Assembly: GCF_010730575.1 (NCBI RefSeq)
Contig: NZ_AP022614.1
Location: 5,518,001-5,582,000 of the forward strand
From: Mycobacterium parmense
Lineage (GTDB): Bacteria; Actinomycetota; Actinomycetes; Mycobacteriales; Mycobacteriaceae
Length of the DNA stretch: 64,000 bases
Direction of reading: 5' to 3'
Part shown: positions 34,387 to 42,967 of the stretch, piece after piece
Numbering within the stretch: position 1 is the stretch's first letter
How the letters are laid out: every line of letters starts with the position of its first letter
Translations under genes and position numbers: made by a program
The notes under the pieces: model-generated
Database searches by the model: none
Seen by the model: only the letters and a program-made list of their open reading frames with translations
What the model was told of the DNA's origin: nothing

Positions 34387-34491
34387 GACAACGGACGTCT
34401 GAATGTACCGGGGTTAGGCATCCGGACTCCCGGAGAGCTTCTGTCGCTGTCGGGTCTCACCACCTGCTGCTTTGCAAAGAAAGAGGATGAT

Positions 34492-34767
34492 ATGACGACT
34501 CAACGCCACCGAGCGGTCACGCGAATTCTGGTCGGTTGTGCTGTCGCCCTTGGCGTTTACGTTGGGGGAGCAGCACCGGCCAGCGCCGACCCGAACTCGA
34601 TGGGCAGCTCCCAAAATCCGTTCGCCGGCCTCACCTGTAGCTGCCGGCAGACAGCTCCACCCGGCAGCCCAGCTGCGAGAGAACAGATAAAGCGGGGTCT
34701 CCGGGAGGGTAGTTCTGCCTGGTTGTCAGTAGCACCGCCATCGACACAGCCCAGGCAGCCGCAGTAA
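34492..34767 (+). CDS. Small secreted protein
   Basis: A 91-residue exported protein. It has a Sec signal peptide: RHRAVTRILVGCAVALGVYV forms the charged and hydrophobic parts, and a probable cleavage follows APASA before DPNS (about residue 33). The mature 58 residues contain NPFAGLTCSCRQTAPPGSP with two close cysteines, and a polar tail REGSSAW. ATG at 34492 follows AGAGGATG. I think similar short Cys-containing secreted proteins occur in other mycobacteria but can assign no function. Confidence 0.75.
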   Translation: MTTQRHRAVTRILVGCAVALGVYVGGAAPASADPNSMGSSQNPFAGLTCSCRQTAPPGSPAAREQIKRGLREGSSAWLSVAPPSTQPRQPQ

Positions 34768-34924
34768 GGTCCCGGCATCTGTTCAACACGCCCGCCTTAT
34801 CGACGCACTATCACCGGTTTCAGCCTGATGCCGGCAGAACCATGACGCCAGCTTGACAGTGCACGCACCGGCGCGCTCCCACCCCGGGAGTCGTCCGGCG
34901 CAATGTGGATTGTGTTGCGACGCT

Positions 34925-35359
34925 TCAGGGGTGAGGGTACTCGCGCGTCGCCGGCTCGGCGAACTTGTCCAGCTCCGGAAGGTTGACCACTATCGGATCG
35001 GGGTTCGAGCGAGTGACGACCCAAACGGTCGGGCGGTCGGCGGACGCATTGACCTCCTGATGCGGAGTGTGCGCCGGTATGAAAACGAAGTCTCCCGGGC
35101 CGGCCTCGACGACGTGCTGCAGGCGGTCGCCCCACCGGTACCTGGCGGTGCCTTCAAGGACGTAAAGGATTGTCTCCTGGTCGCCGTGGTGGTGCGCACC
35201 GGTCGCTGCGCCGGGTAGCACCGTGCTGAGGAAGGCGCTCAGTACCTTGGCGTCGGGGTTGCGGCTGTCGAAGGCGACCGCCCGATGCAGTCCTGAGGTC
35301 TGCGGGGTGTCGTCGGAGAGTTGGTCACGTCGAACGACGCGGACCGACGGCTCGTGCAT
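34925..35359 (-). CDS. Cupin domain protein
   Basis: A 144-residue single cupin. Motif 1 is GAHHHGDQETILYVLEGTARYRWGD (two of three His ligands and Glu, about 55-79). Motif 2 is AGPGDFVFIPAHTPHQEVNAS with the third His (about 88-108). The metal site is complete, so an enzyme (dioxygenase or isomerase) or a ligand sensor is possible. ATG at 35359 follows AGAAAGGAA. It directly follows the FAD monooxygenase gene on the minus strand (16 nt), so both may act on one aromatic or polyketide-like substrate. Confidence 0.88.
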   Translation of the reverse strand: MHEPSVRVVRRDQLSDDTPQTSGLHRAVAFDSRNPDAKVLSAFLSTVLPGAATGAHHHGDQETILYVLEGTARYRWGDRLQHVVEAGPGDFVFIPAHTPHQEVNASADRPTVWVVTRSNPDPIVVNLPELDKFAEPATREYPHP

Positions 35360-35375
35360 TGGGGATTCCTTTCTG

Positions 35376-36560
35376 TCAAAGATCGACCGGTAGTGCGCTG
35401 TCCCCGGCCGCGTGCAGTCCGAACGGTGCGGGGTCGCCGACGCGCCACGTGCCTTCGAACTGCACGCTTTGACCGACTGCGCGGGCCCTTTGCATTGCCT
35501 GCCGGGCCGCCGGTAGTTGCTGGGTCTCCCAGCCCTTCAGGCGAAGAGGCACCTGCCGCCCAGCGGTATCTAGCAGCGCGTTGCCTAGCTGCCAGGCATC
35601 GTCGGCCGCCTTGGCGGTGCCCGCACCGATATGGGGCCGCAGCACGAACGCCGCATCGCCGATCAGACAGGTTCGCCCGAAGGCCATTTTAGGCACCTCG
35701 AGGTCGACGATCACCTGTATGAACGGTTCGGCGGTCCGTCGGACGAGCTCGGTGAGCGGCGGTGGAAGCTCGACGTCCGCAGCCGAGTGCAGCTCCTTGA
35801 GATGGCGGGTCTGGACCGACCCCGGCGGCACGGTCAGCTCGGCCCTCAGACCGTTGCGGTCGGTGAGCAGGCTGTTGAGGTGGTCTGCGGGCGAGACGTT
35901 CCGATACCAGAGCCAGTTGCACAGCACGGACCCGTCCGCGCCCGGAATCGGATAGGTCAGCAAGTGGCCATGCGGCAGGATCCGGTAGGTGATCGCGTCG
36001 CGCAGGATGCTCGCTGTACCGCCGCTGAGTTCATCGCGTTCGATGGTGCCTCGCCAGGCCACGTATCCCGCATAGCGCGGTTGGGCTTCGGGCACCAGAA
36101 TCGCGCGTCCCGTCGAGTGGATGCCGTCGGCGCACACCACCAGGTCTGCGGTCAGCATCTGACCGTCGGTCAGTGACAGCGCAACCTCATCGCCCCGGTT
36201 ATCCAGGTGCGCAAGCTGCTTCGACAAGTGGTAGCGCTCGATGCCGAAGGCGTCCAGCAGCCCTTGGTACAACTCGAAGTACGAAGCGAACCGATATGCG
36301 CAGGGTTGCTCATGGGCGACCGAGCCGTCATCGCCGAGATAACGAAGTCTGCTGGCAGGCACGCCGATGTCGCCAATCGCCTTTCCGGCCCGCTCCACCA
36401 GATAGCGAACTGTGGTGGGGTGCGCGACGATGCCGGCCCCGCGATCCTGCAACGGAACCGCACTACGCTCCAGAACGTCGACGTCCCATCCCAGGTCTCT
36501 GAGCACCAGCGCCGCCGTGAGGCCCCCGAGTGATCCGCCCACCACGAGTGCTTGACTCAC
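35376..36560 (-). CDS. FAD-dependent monooxygenase (PHBH fold)
   Basis: A 394-residue class A flavin monooxygenase. It starts with ALVVGGSLGGLTAALVLRDLGWDVDVLE (the GxGxxG FAD site, 4-31) and keeps LVVCADGIHSTGR (the DG motif, about 150) and RTCLIGDAAFVLRPHIGAGTAKAADDAWQL (the GD motif, about 300-330). GTG at 36560 is the start; the open frame continues upstream inside no known gene. It likely hydroxylates or epoxidises an organic substrate using NAD(P)H and O2. The cupin gene follows, and an aquaporin gene precedes it on the same strand. Confidence 0.88.
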   Translation of the reverse strand: MSQALVVGGSLGGLTAALVLRDLGWDVDVLERSAVPLQDRGAGIVAHPTTVRYLVERAGKAIGDIGVPASRLRYLGDDGSVAHEQPCAYRFASYFELYQGLLDAFGIERYHLSKQLAHLDNRGDEVALSLTDGQMLTADLVVCADGIHSTGRAILVPEAQPRYAGYVAWRGTIERDELSGGTASILRDAITYRILPHGHLLTYPIPGADGSVLCNWLWYRNVSPADHLNSLLTDRNGLRAELTVPPGSVQTRHLKELHSAADVELPPPLTELVRRTAEPFIQVIVDLEVPKMAFGRTCLIGDAAFVLRPHIGAGTAKAADDAWQLGNALLDTAGRQVPLRLKGWETQQLPAARQAMQRARAVGQSVQFEGTWRVGDPAPFGLHAAGDSALPVDL

Positions 36561-36618
36561 GCGGCTTTCCCGTCCTCGCGAACTCTTGTCCGCGTAGCGA
36601 TCGGTGCTGGGGGCGTAA

Positions 36619-37332
36619 TCATCTGTCGTCAGGGTTGAGCGCGCGGAAGGTGATTCCGGCCGCGGCGCCGGCGACGGCTTGCGCGACCAGATACACCCAC
36701 AGCGTCGGCCAGGCGAACATGCCCATCGTCGCCGCACCGATGGTGACCGACGGGTTGAACGCGCCGCCGGAGATCGCGCCGACCGCGAAAGCGCCTGCTA
36801 GCACGGTGAAACCAATCGCCAGGCCGAAGTACGAGTTGTCCGGATCGCTCTTGCTCGTCGCCACATTCAGTACCACATAGCACAGAGCGAAGGTGAACAA
36901 CAGTTCCACCACGAAGGCGGCCGCCAGAGCGTGACCGGCCAGCGTCATCGTCACGGTCGTCGTAGCCTGTGCCGGATCAACGATCCCACGCACCACCGCC
37001 GCAGCCAGCAGCCCGGCGCCGAACTGCACGATCCAGTACATGAAGGCGTCACGCACGGCGATCCGGCGCCGCAGCAGCACCGCCAAGGTCACCGCAGGGT
37101 TGTAATGGCCGCCCGAGATGTGTCCACCGGCGTAGACCATCACCATCAGGACGGCACCGATAGCAAGCGGGGCGAACTGGGTACCGCTGCCGACGGCGGC
37201 ACCGACCGTGAACACCAAGAAGAACGTACCGATCGCTTCGGTGGCGTACTTCACTGCCGAGGTAGGTCCGCTGCCGACTTCGGTTGACTCTGCGCCCGTG
37301 ATTGGCTGACTCGGTGCCTGTGCTGTGACCAT
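36619..37332 (-). CDS. Aquaporin/glycerol facilitator (MIP family)
   Basis: A 237-residue, six-helix major intrinsic protein. Both half-helix boxes are present: SGGHYNPAVTLAVLL (about 75) is a normal NPA, while the second is GGAFNPSVTIG (about 190) with Ser instead of Ala. Helices such as AIGTFFLVFTVGAAVG and LLFTFALCYVVLNVA flank them. The Arg of the selectivity filter after the second box is replaced, VTIGAAT instead of the usual Arg-Ser, so it may pass small neutral solutes rather than only water. ATG/GTG start at 37332. The gap 37333-37614 shows no gene. Confidence 0.9.
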   Translation of the reverse strand: MVTAQAPSQPITGAESTEVGSGPTSAVKYATEAIGTFFLVFTVGAAVGSGTQFAPLAIGAVLMVMVYAGGHISGGHYNPAVTLAVLLRRRIAVRDAFMYWIVQFGAGLLAAAVVRGIVDPAQATTTVTMTLAGHALAAAFVVELLFTFALCYVVLNVATSKSDPDNSYFGLAIGFTVLAGAFAVGAISGGAFNPSVTIGAATMGMFAWPTLWVYLVAQAVAGAAAGITFRALNPDDR

Positions 37333-37614
37333 GGCTCAAGGATCGCCGTCCTAGGGCCGCGACGTCGTCAGCGCTGACGACCATTCACCGCGCCTGCCAG
37401 CTTCACTGCGCGAATACCCGGCAGCTGCAATTATTCGGACGGTTGCCCGACTTGGAATCTTTTGACCGGCCGTTGGCGCCGCGCGAGCCTGTTCGTCCCC
37501 AATCTTCGAGGTCGCACCGACACCGCACGACCGGAGGCCGCATTGCGCATCCGGGCGCTGAGGCCGGCTCTGCGGTGCGATGGGCAGCCCGCACCTCGGG
37601 CGTTCGCCCCCCGC

Positions 37615-39261
37615 TCACCGCGCACGACCAGGCTCCGGGGAGGCCAGGATGCGCGCGAGTTGGGCGCGGTTGATCTTGCCCGTGGCCAGCATCGGCAGAT
37701 CCTGCTCGGCGAGTAGACGGACCACGGCGGGGATTTTGAAAGTTGACAGGTTGCGGCGAGCGTGGGCAACGATCGTCTCGACCGACAACTGCACCCCGTT
37801 GGCAGGCACGACGGCAGCCCCCACCACCTCGCCGCGTACCGGATGGGGCAGCGCGACCACGAAGCTGTGCAGCACACCCGGCATGGCGTCCAGAACCGAT
37901 TCGACCTCTGCAGGGGAGACATTGGACCCGGCGGTTTTGATGAGGGCGCTGGCACGTCCGGTGAAATGCAGATGCCCGGCGTCGTCGAACCAACCGCGGT
38001 CCCCGGTGTCATACCAACCGTCGGCGGTGAACACCTCGTGGCGTTCCTGTTTGTAGATCCCGCTCATCAGGATCTGGCCGCGCACGTGGATCTGGCCCTC
38101 CTGCCCCTGCGGCAGCGGAAGGCCCGCGGTGTCCACGATCCGGTGCTGCACGAGCCCGGGCAGTGGGATGCCGAAGGAGCCGCGGCGTGCTGGCGGCAGC
38201 GGGGTGTCGGGCACCTCGACCATGGTGTGTGGGCCACCGGTCTCGGTCATGCCGAGCAGGTTAGGGGTCAGCTCGGGTTCGGCGGGCCGTCGTTCGGGGG
38301 GCAACGCCTGCAGCATGGTGCCGCCCCGGACGCTGGACAGGTCGCGCTTGGCGAAGTCGGGATGGTCGGCCATGGCCTGACTGGCCTGCGCCCAGCATGA
38401 GATGAAGGTGGCTCGCTCCCGTTCCAGCAGGGCAAGCGTGGCACCGGCGTCGAACACGTCCTGCGCCAGCACCGTTGCTCCGGTGCAGAGCGCCTGCAGT
38501 ACCACCATGGTCAGTCCGCCCACCCAGAAGAACGGCATCGGAGAGTAGATGCGGTCGCGGGGGGTGACGCCGCGATGACGGGCCAGGATGGCCGCGTGGC
38601 GCACCAGGCTGCCGTGGGTGTGTACGACGGATTTAGGCAGCGCGGTGGTTCCGGACGTCGTCACCAGCACGAGCTCGTCGGCCGGTCCGACCTCCTGCTC
38701 GGCCGGGCCGGTCAGCGGCGCGACGGGACCAAAGCTGGCGGGCCACGGCGTTGCCCAGGGTCGGTCGCAGTCGGGCCAGACGTGCACCCGGCGCAGGTAG
38801 GGGACCGCGGGTAGAGCGATCGCGGCGTCACCGTCGGCCAGACCCGGCAGCGCGTCGGCGACACGGGCGACGAGGTCGTGGCCGGCGATCGAACGGCCCA
38901 TCAGGAGCACCTGGATGTCGGTGTGACGCAGCAGCCTGGCGAGCTCTGCGCCCGGCGCGAAGGTCGACAACGGGACGGTGAGCGCGCCGATGCGCGCCGC
39001 TGCTAACCATGCGATCAGCCATTGGGCGCAGTTGGGGAACAGGATGCCGACTCGAGATCCCTTGCCCACGCCTGAGGCCAACAGCGCATCGGCCAGTGTT
39101 CTGGACTGCGCGTCGGCCTCCGCGAAAGTCAGCCGCTCCTCGTCGGTGACCAGGAACTCTGCGTCAGGCTGCGTGCGCCGCCGTGACAGCAGCAGCTCGG
39201 GGACACTGCCCGGCAGGCCGGGCGGTGCCGGACCGTCCGACGCGGTCTGCGCCGCGCCCAT
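37615..39261 (-). CDS. Acyl-CoA synthetase (ANL superfamily)
   Basis: A 548-residue AMP-forming acyl-CoA ligase. Motifs: VLVTTSGTTALPKSVVHTHG (P-loop, about 198), LLGMTETGGPHT (about 340), GWYDTGDRGWFDDAGHLHFTGRASALIKTAGSNVSPAEVE (hinge, about 418-457) and LATGKINRAQL with the catalytic Lys near the end. ATG at 39261 shares one base with the stop of the P450 gene upstream (TGATG). With P450 and amidohydrolase it forms a three-gene operon that can oxidise, activate and hydrolyse a substrate. Confidence 0.92.
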   Translation of the reverse strand: MGAAQTASDGPAPPGLPGSVPELLLSRRRTQPDAEFLVTDEERLTFAEADAQSRTLADALLASGVGKGSRVGILFPNCAQWLIAWLAAARIGALTVPLSTFAPGAELARLLRHTDIQVLLMGRSIAGHDLVARVADALPGLADGDAAIALPAVPYLRRVHVWPDCDRPWATPWPASFGPVAPLTGPAEQEVGPADELVLVTTSGTTALPKSVVHTHGSLVRHAAILARHRGVTPRDRIYSPMPFFWVGGLTMVVLQALCTGATVLAQDVFDAGATLALLERERATFISCWAQASQAMADHPDFAKRDLSSVRGGTMLQALPPERRPAEPELTPNLLGMTETGGPHTMVEVPDTPLPPARRGSFGIPLPGLVQHRIVDTAGLPLPQGQEGQIHVRGQILMSGIYKQERHEVFTADGWYDTGDRGWFDDAGHLHFTGRASALIKTAGSNVSPAEVESVLDAMPGVLHSFVVALPHPVRGEVVGAAVVPANGVQLSVETIVAHARRNLSTFKIPAVVRLLAEQDLPMLATGKINRAQLARILASPEPGRAR

Positions 39262-40505
39262 CAGCCGACGTGGACCGGGACGTGCGAATAGCCGGCTACG
39301 TTGGACATCGTCACCCGCTGCAAACCGTCGGGATCGACGGCGAAACGCGGCCAGTGCTCGCGTATCGCGTGCAACGCGACTCGTGTCTCCAGTCGCGCCA
39401 GCCAGGAGCCCAGGCAGCTGTGGGCGCCGTATCCGAAAGCCAGGGTGGTTGAACCTCCCCGTTTGATGTCGAAAACGTCGGGCCGATCGTAGGCCCTCGG
39501 GTCACGTGTCGCGGCACCGGTGACCAGCAGGGTAGGCGATCCCGCCGGGATGGTGCCAGCGTCGAGCACCACGTCGCGGGTGGTGAACCGTCCCTGGTAT
39601 TGCGAGGGCGGATTGAGTCTCAGCATCTCCTCGATCGCGCCGGGGATCAGTCCGGGATCGGCGAGCACCAGCTGCCACTGATCGGGATTGTGGTGAAAGG
39701 CCATGACGCCGTTGCCCACCAGTTTGGTGACCGTTTCGCTGCCGGCCGCGGCGAGCAGCACCGCGAACGTGGCGATGTCCTCGTCGGTGAGCCGGTGCGT
39801 CACCCCGGTCTCGTCCTGGTAGGTCGCGGTCACCAGCCGGCTGATGATCAGGTCGTCGGGCCGGCGGCGCTTCTCGCGGGCCAGGTCCAGGAAGTACTCG
39901 CCCATGGCCATCGAGGCCGCCACACCGCTCTCGGTGGCGAACGGGTTGTTTTTCTCGCGGTGCAGGAATTCGTCGGTCCACAGCCGGATCTGCTGGCGCT
40001 CTCCGGCAGGGACGCCGAGCATCGAGGAGATGATCTCCACCGGGAACAGCGCCGCGAAGTCGGCCACCACGTCGAATTCGTCTCTGCCCGCCAGGGCGCT
40101 GACATAGGAGGTGACGACATCGGTCACCAGGGGCTCGAGGTTGGCGATCGCTGCCTTGGTGAATACCTGGCGTACCAGCTTGCGCAGCCGCTCGTGTTCC
40201 GGAGGATCCAGGAGGATCAACATGTTGAGGTCGTCGAACTTTCGGCGCATCGACAACGCGTCCAGGGTGACCCCGTAGGAGCTGCTGAACGTCTCCCAGT
40301 CCCGGTGCGCGGCCACGACATCCTCATACCTGCTCAGGGCATAGAAATCCCACCGTTCGCTGTAATACACGGGGGCCTCGTCGCGCATCCAGCGGTAGGT
40401 CTCGTATGGGTCGTCGAAGAAGCTGTCGGAGTACGGGTTGAACTCAATGGCGGAGCCGTCCTCGCGTGGTTTGGTGGCCGATCCCGCACCGTGGTCAGTC
40501 GACAT
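39261..40505 (-). CDS. Cytochrome P450
   Basis: A 414-residue soluble bacterial P450 with all landmarks: I-helix oxygen-activation segment LLAAAGSETVTKLVGNG (about 245-261), the K-helix ExxR in IEEMLRLNPP (about 290), and the heme loop LAFGYGAHSCLGSWLARLE with the thiolate Cys (about 360). Mycobacterial P450s of this sort hydroxylate steroids, fatty acids or terpenes. ATG at 40505 is one base from the amidohydrolase stop, and its own stop overlaps the acyl-CoA synthetase start. CYP family number cannot be given without a search. Confidence 0.93.
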   Translation of the reverse strand: MSTDHGAGSATKPREDGSAIEFNPYSDSFFDDPYETYRWMRDEAPVYYSERWDFYALSRYEDVVAAHRDWETFSSSYGVTLDALSMRRKFDDLNMLILLDPPEHERLRKLVRQVFTKAAIANLEPLVTDVVTSYVSALAGRDEFDVVADFAALFPVEIISSMLGVPAGERQQIRLWTDEFLHREKNNPFATESGVAASMAMGEYFLDLAREKRRRPDDLIISRLVTATYQDETGVTHRLTDEDIATFAVLLAAAGSETVTKLVGNGVMAFHHNPDQWQLVLADPGLIPGAIEEMLRLNPPSQYQGRFTTRDVVLDAGTIPAGSPTLLVTGAATRDPRAYDRPDVFDIKRGGSTTLAFGYGAHSCLGSWLARLETRVALHAIREHWPRFAVDPDGLQRVTMSNVAGYSHVPVHVG

Positions 40506-40506
40506 C

Positions 40507-41691
40507 TCAGGCGTCGACCCGCATCATGTTCGACAGTGTGCCGCCCATGACCATGGCGATCTCGGCGTCGCTCAGCTCCGGGTGTCGTTCGGGATAGCTG
40601 AGCGGATCGGCCAAGCCCTCGGGATGGGGGTAGTCCGAGCCGAAGAACAGGTGATCGATCGGCACCAGCTTCGCGAGTTCGGCCACGTTCTCCTCCCAGA
40701 AGGGATTGAAGTAGATGCACCGACGGATGGCCTCCACCGGATCCTCGCCGTAGAGCTGCGGCATCTTCTTGCGGGTGTCCCTGAGGTTCTCCAGCAGCCG
40801 GGGCAGCCAGGTAGTTCCGTTCTCCACCATGCCGATCCGAAGCTCGGGAAAGCGGGTCAGGAGTCCATGGCACGCCAGCGCCGCGACAGCGTCCTCGGCC
40901 GGGTTGCGCGCGAGGCTGTAATAGGACCGGAACGGCGACGGCTGGAACGGCCGGAACTCGCCGGACCCCTCCCAGTCGTTGGCGTACCGGGAATACCCGC
41001 TGTCGGATGCATGCATGATGACCAGCACGCCGGTCTCGACGACCCGCTTCCAGAACGGGTCGAATTCGGGGAGGGCGAACGACCGTGGGCCGTGCAGCCC
41101 GGGTACCGGCGCCGGCCGGATGAGGATGGCTCGGGCGCCGCGCTCGACCACCCAGTTCAGCTCCTCGATCGCCTTCTCCACGATGGGCAAGGTGATGATC
41201 GGCGTGGTGAAGATGCGGCCCTTGTAATCGAACTGCCACGTCTCGTGCAACCACTGGTTGAGAGCGTGAATGATCGTGTGGGTCGCCTCGGGGTGCTCGC
41301 GGAAACGCTCTTCCACCAGGCTCGCGAGCGTCGGGTACATCATCGACTTGTCGATGCCCTGTTCGTCGAGCAGCGCCAGGCGGGGCGCCGGTTCACGGAA
41401 CGCGGGAATCGACTCGATCGCTTTCCCCAGAATCTCGCGGTGCGGTTTGCCTTCTGGGTTGCCGTTGTGGAAGTAGTCCTCCTGGGCTCCCGGGGCCGCG
41501 ACCTTGTCGAAGGTCGGGTTGGGAATGTAGTCGCTGATCTGTCCCAGGGTGGCGATCTTGGTGCGTCCGTCCACCTCCACGTAACGGATTGCGCCGCGGT
41601 ACTCGGGCGGCAGGAACTTGGTGAGGGCATCGCGAGTCTCGTACATGTGGTTATCACCATCGAAGACCGGAAATCCCAATCGCGACGTCAT
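40507..41691 (-). CDS. Amidohydrolase family protein (ACMSD-like, metal-dependent)
   Basis: A 394-residue TIM-barrel amidohydrolase (amidohydrolase_2). The N-terminus carries VFDGDNHMYETRDAL, where DxH takes the place of the HxH pair. VLVIMHASD supplies another His (about 225), GMVENGTTWLPRLLENL follows, and HLFFGSDYPHPEGL (about 345) gives the late Asp ligand. The same variant set recurs in the protein at 51630. ATG at 41691 follows GAGGAGGAG. First gene of the P450/acyl-CoA synthetase operon. Reaction may be hydrolysis or decarboxylation of a ring-cleavage or lactone intermediate. Confidence 0.85.
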   Translation of the reverse strand: MTSRLGFPVFDGDNHMYETRDALTKFLPPEYRGAIRYVEVDGRTKIATLGQISDYIPNPTFDKVAAPGAQEDYFHNGNPEGKPHREILGKAIESIPAFREPAPRLALLDEQGIDKSMMYPTLASLVEERFREHPEATHTIIHALNQWLHETWQFDYKGRIFTTPIITLPIVEKAIEELNWVVERGARAILIRPAPVPGLHGPRSFALPEFDPFWKRVVETGVLVIMHASDSGYSRYANDWEGSGEFRPFQPSPFRSYYSLARNPAEDAVAALACHGLLTRFPELRIGMVENGTTWLPRLLENLRDTRKKMPQLYGEDPVEAIRRCIYFNPFWEENVAELAKLVPIDHLFFGSDYPHPEGLADPLSYPERHPELSDAEIAMVMGGTLSNMMRVDA

Positions 41692-41929
41692 TGAACTCCT
41701 CCTCCTGCTCGGCCTCTCTGCGAAGCAGAGCGGGCCACTACTTGACCAATGTGACAATCAAATGTGCGACTGACTCTAGCATCGAGTGCATAAAAAGAGG
41801 ATATGCGTTTACTTTTTCGTCGTGCATCAGTCTGACTGCGGGTAACGTGCCTTCTGCGTGGTGCCGGCGTGGTGCCGCAGAAATCGAGGGCTCGCCCTTA
41901 TCGCGAGTCACGATTGCAAGGAGGAACGA
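41692..41929. promoter_or_regulatory. Divergent promoter region of the catabolic island
   Basis: This 238-nt gap lies between the minus-strand amidohydrolase operon and the plus-strand acyl-CoA dehydrogenase pair. It includes an A+T-rich stretch (gcataaaaagaggatatgcg, about 41788-41807). I do not see a clear KstR-type palindrome. Confidence 0.4.
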
Positions 41930-42964
41930 GTGGATCTATCGCTGACGCGGGAGCAGCACGCTGTGCGCGATGCGTTCGCGGCGTTGTTCGCGAAACAGGC
42001 CACGCCGCAGCGGGTGCGCAGCGCGGAGGGGAGTCCGTCCATCGGCTTCGACGGGCTGCTCTGGCAGCACTACGCCGACATCGGAGCGCTGGGTATCGGA
42101 GTGCCCTCGGACTGCGGGGGCGGGGACGGCGGCCTCCTCGAACTGGCACTGGCGGCCGAGGAAGCCGGTCGACGCCTCGCCCCGATCCCGGTGGCCGAGC
42201 CCGCGGCCGCGGCCCGAGTGTTGGGTCGCCTGCGCGAAAAGGAATTGCTTGGGCCGGTCCTTCGCGGATCGGTCATCGTGTCGCTGGCCACCCAGCCTGG
42301 CCCGGCCACCCGGCAGTGGTTAGTCGACGGCGCAATCGCGGACGCTGTGCTGGCTCTCGACGAAGGCTCCCTGGTGTACGTGCACCGCCCGGACGGCCTG
42401 CCCAAGACCGCACACCGTAACCTCGGCGGACTTTCGCTGGCCCGGTGGGAGACCTTGGGCGCCACCACGGTCCTTGCCGAGGGCGACGAGGCGCGCGCGA
42501 TCTTTGACGCCGCGGTCGACGAAGTACGCGTGCTGCGCGCGGCGGCGCTGGTCGGGTTGGCCGCGGAGGCGGTAGCAATCGGTTCCCGGTACGCGATCGT
42601 GCGCGAGGCGTTCGGCCAGCCTATCGGAATGTACCAAGCGGTCGCGCATCCATTCGCCGACGCGGTCACCGGCCTGGATGGCGCCGAGTTGTTGGTCCGT
42701 AAGGCTTGTTGGGCAATGGATTCCGCGCAGGAGGACGCCGGCGCCTTGGCGGCGACGGCGTTTGTGTTCGCCGCCGAAACGGCTTACCACGCGGCGACGC
42801 ACAGCCTGCATGTCCACGGCGGATACGGGTTCATGGAGGAGTACGACATCCAGCTGTATTACCGCAGAGCCAAAGCATGGGCGGCGGCGTTCGCCGACCC
42901 GCGACGCGAGCTGCTCACTATCGCCGACCGAAGGTTCGGCCCCGTGACGACCGGAGGTCGGTGA
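41930..42964 (+). CDS. Acyl-CoA dehydrogenase-like protein (first pair, short partner)
   Basis: A 344-residue ACAD-fold protein. It starts DLSLTREQHAVRDAFAALFA, includes GIGVPSDCGGGDGGLLELALAAEEAGR, and has the C-terminal helix bundle with AIVREAFGQPIGMYQAVAHPFAD and SLHVHGGYGFMEEYDIQLYYRRAKAW. The central beta domain with the flavin-contacting signature is reduced, as in the degenerate partner of heteromeric mycobacterial ACADs. GTG at 41930 follows AAGGAGG. The next ACAD gene starts four bases after its stop; the two probably form one alpha2beta2 enzyme. Confidence 0.88.
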   Translation: MDLSLTREQHAVRDAFAALFAKQATPQRVRSAEGSPSIGFDGLLWQHYADIGALGIGVPSDCGGGDGGLLELALAAEEAGRRLAPIPVAEPAAAARVLGRLREKELLGPVLRGSVIVSLATQPGPATRQWLVDGAIADAVLALDEGSLVYVHRPDGLPKTAHRNLGGLSLARWETLGATTVLAEGDEARAIFDAAVDEVRVLRAAALVGLAAEAVAIGSRYAIVREAFGQPIGMYQAVAHPFADAVTGLDGAELLVRKACWAMDSAQEDAGALAATAFVFAAETAYHAATHSLHVHGGYGFMEEYDIQLYYRRAKAWAAAFADPRRELLTIADRRFGPVTTGGR

Positions 42965-42967
42965 CTG

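Noticed and set aside
26862..34500. DosR-type 20-bp boxes sought upstream of the stress genes
   Set aside because: Candidates such as gggccaaggccc near 27166 have the wrong spacing; none matches the GGGACT-N-AGTCCC form.
41692..41929. KstR/KstR2 operator in the divergent promoter of the catabolic island
   Set aside because: Only a direct repeat (aatgtgac / aatgtgcgac) and imperfect short arms were found, not the known palindromes.
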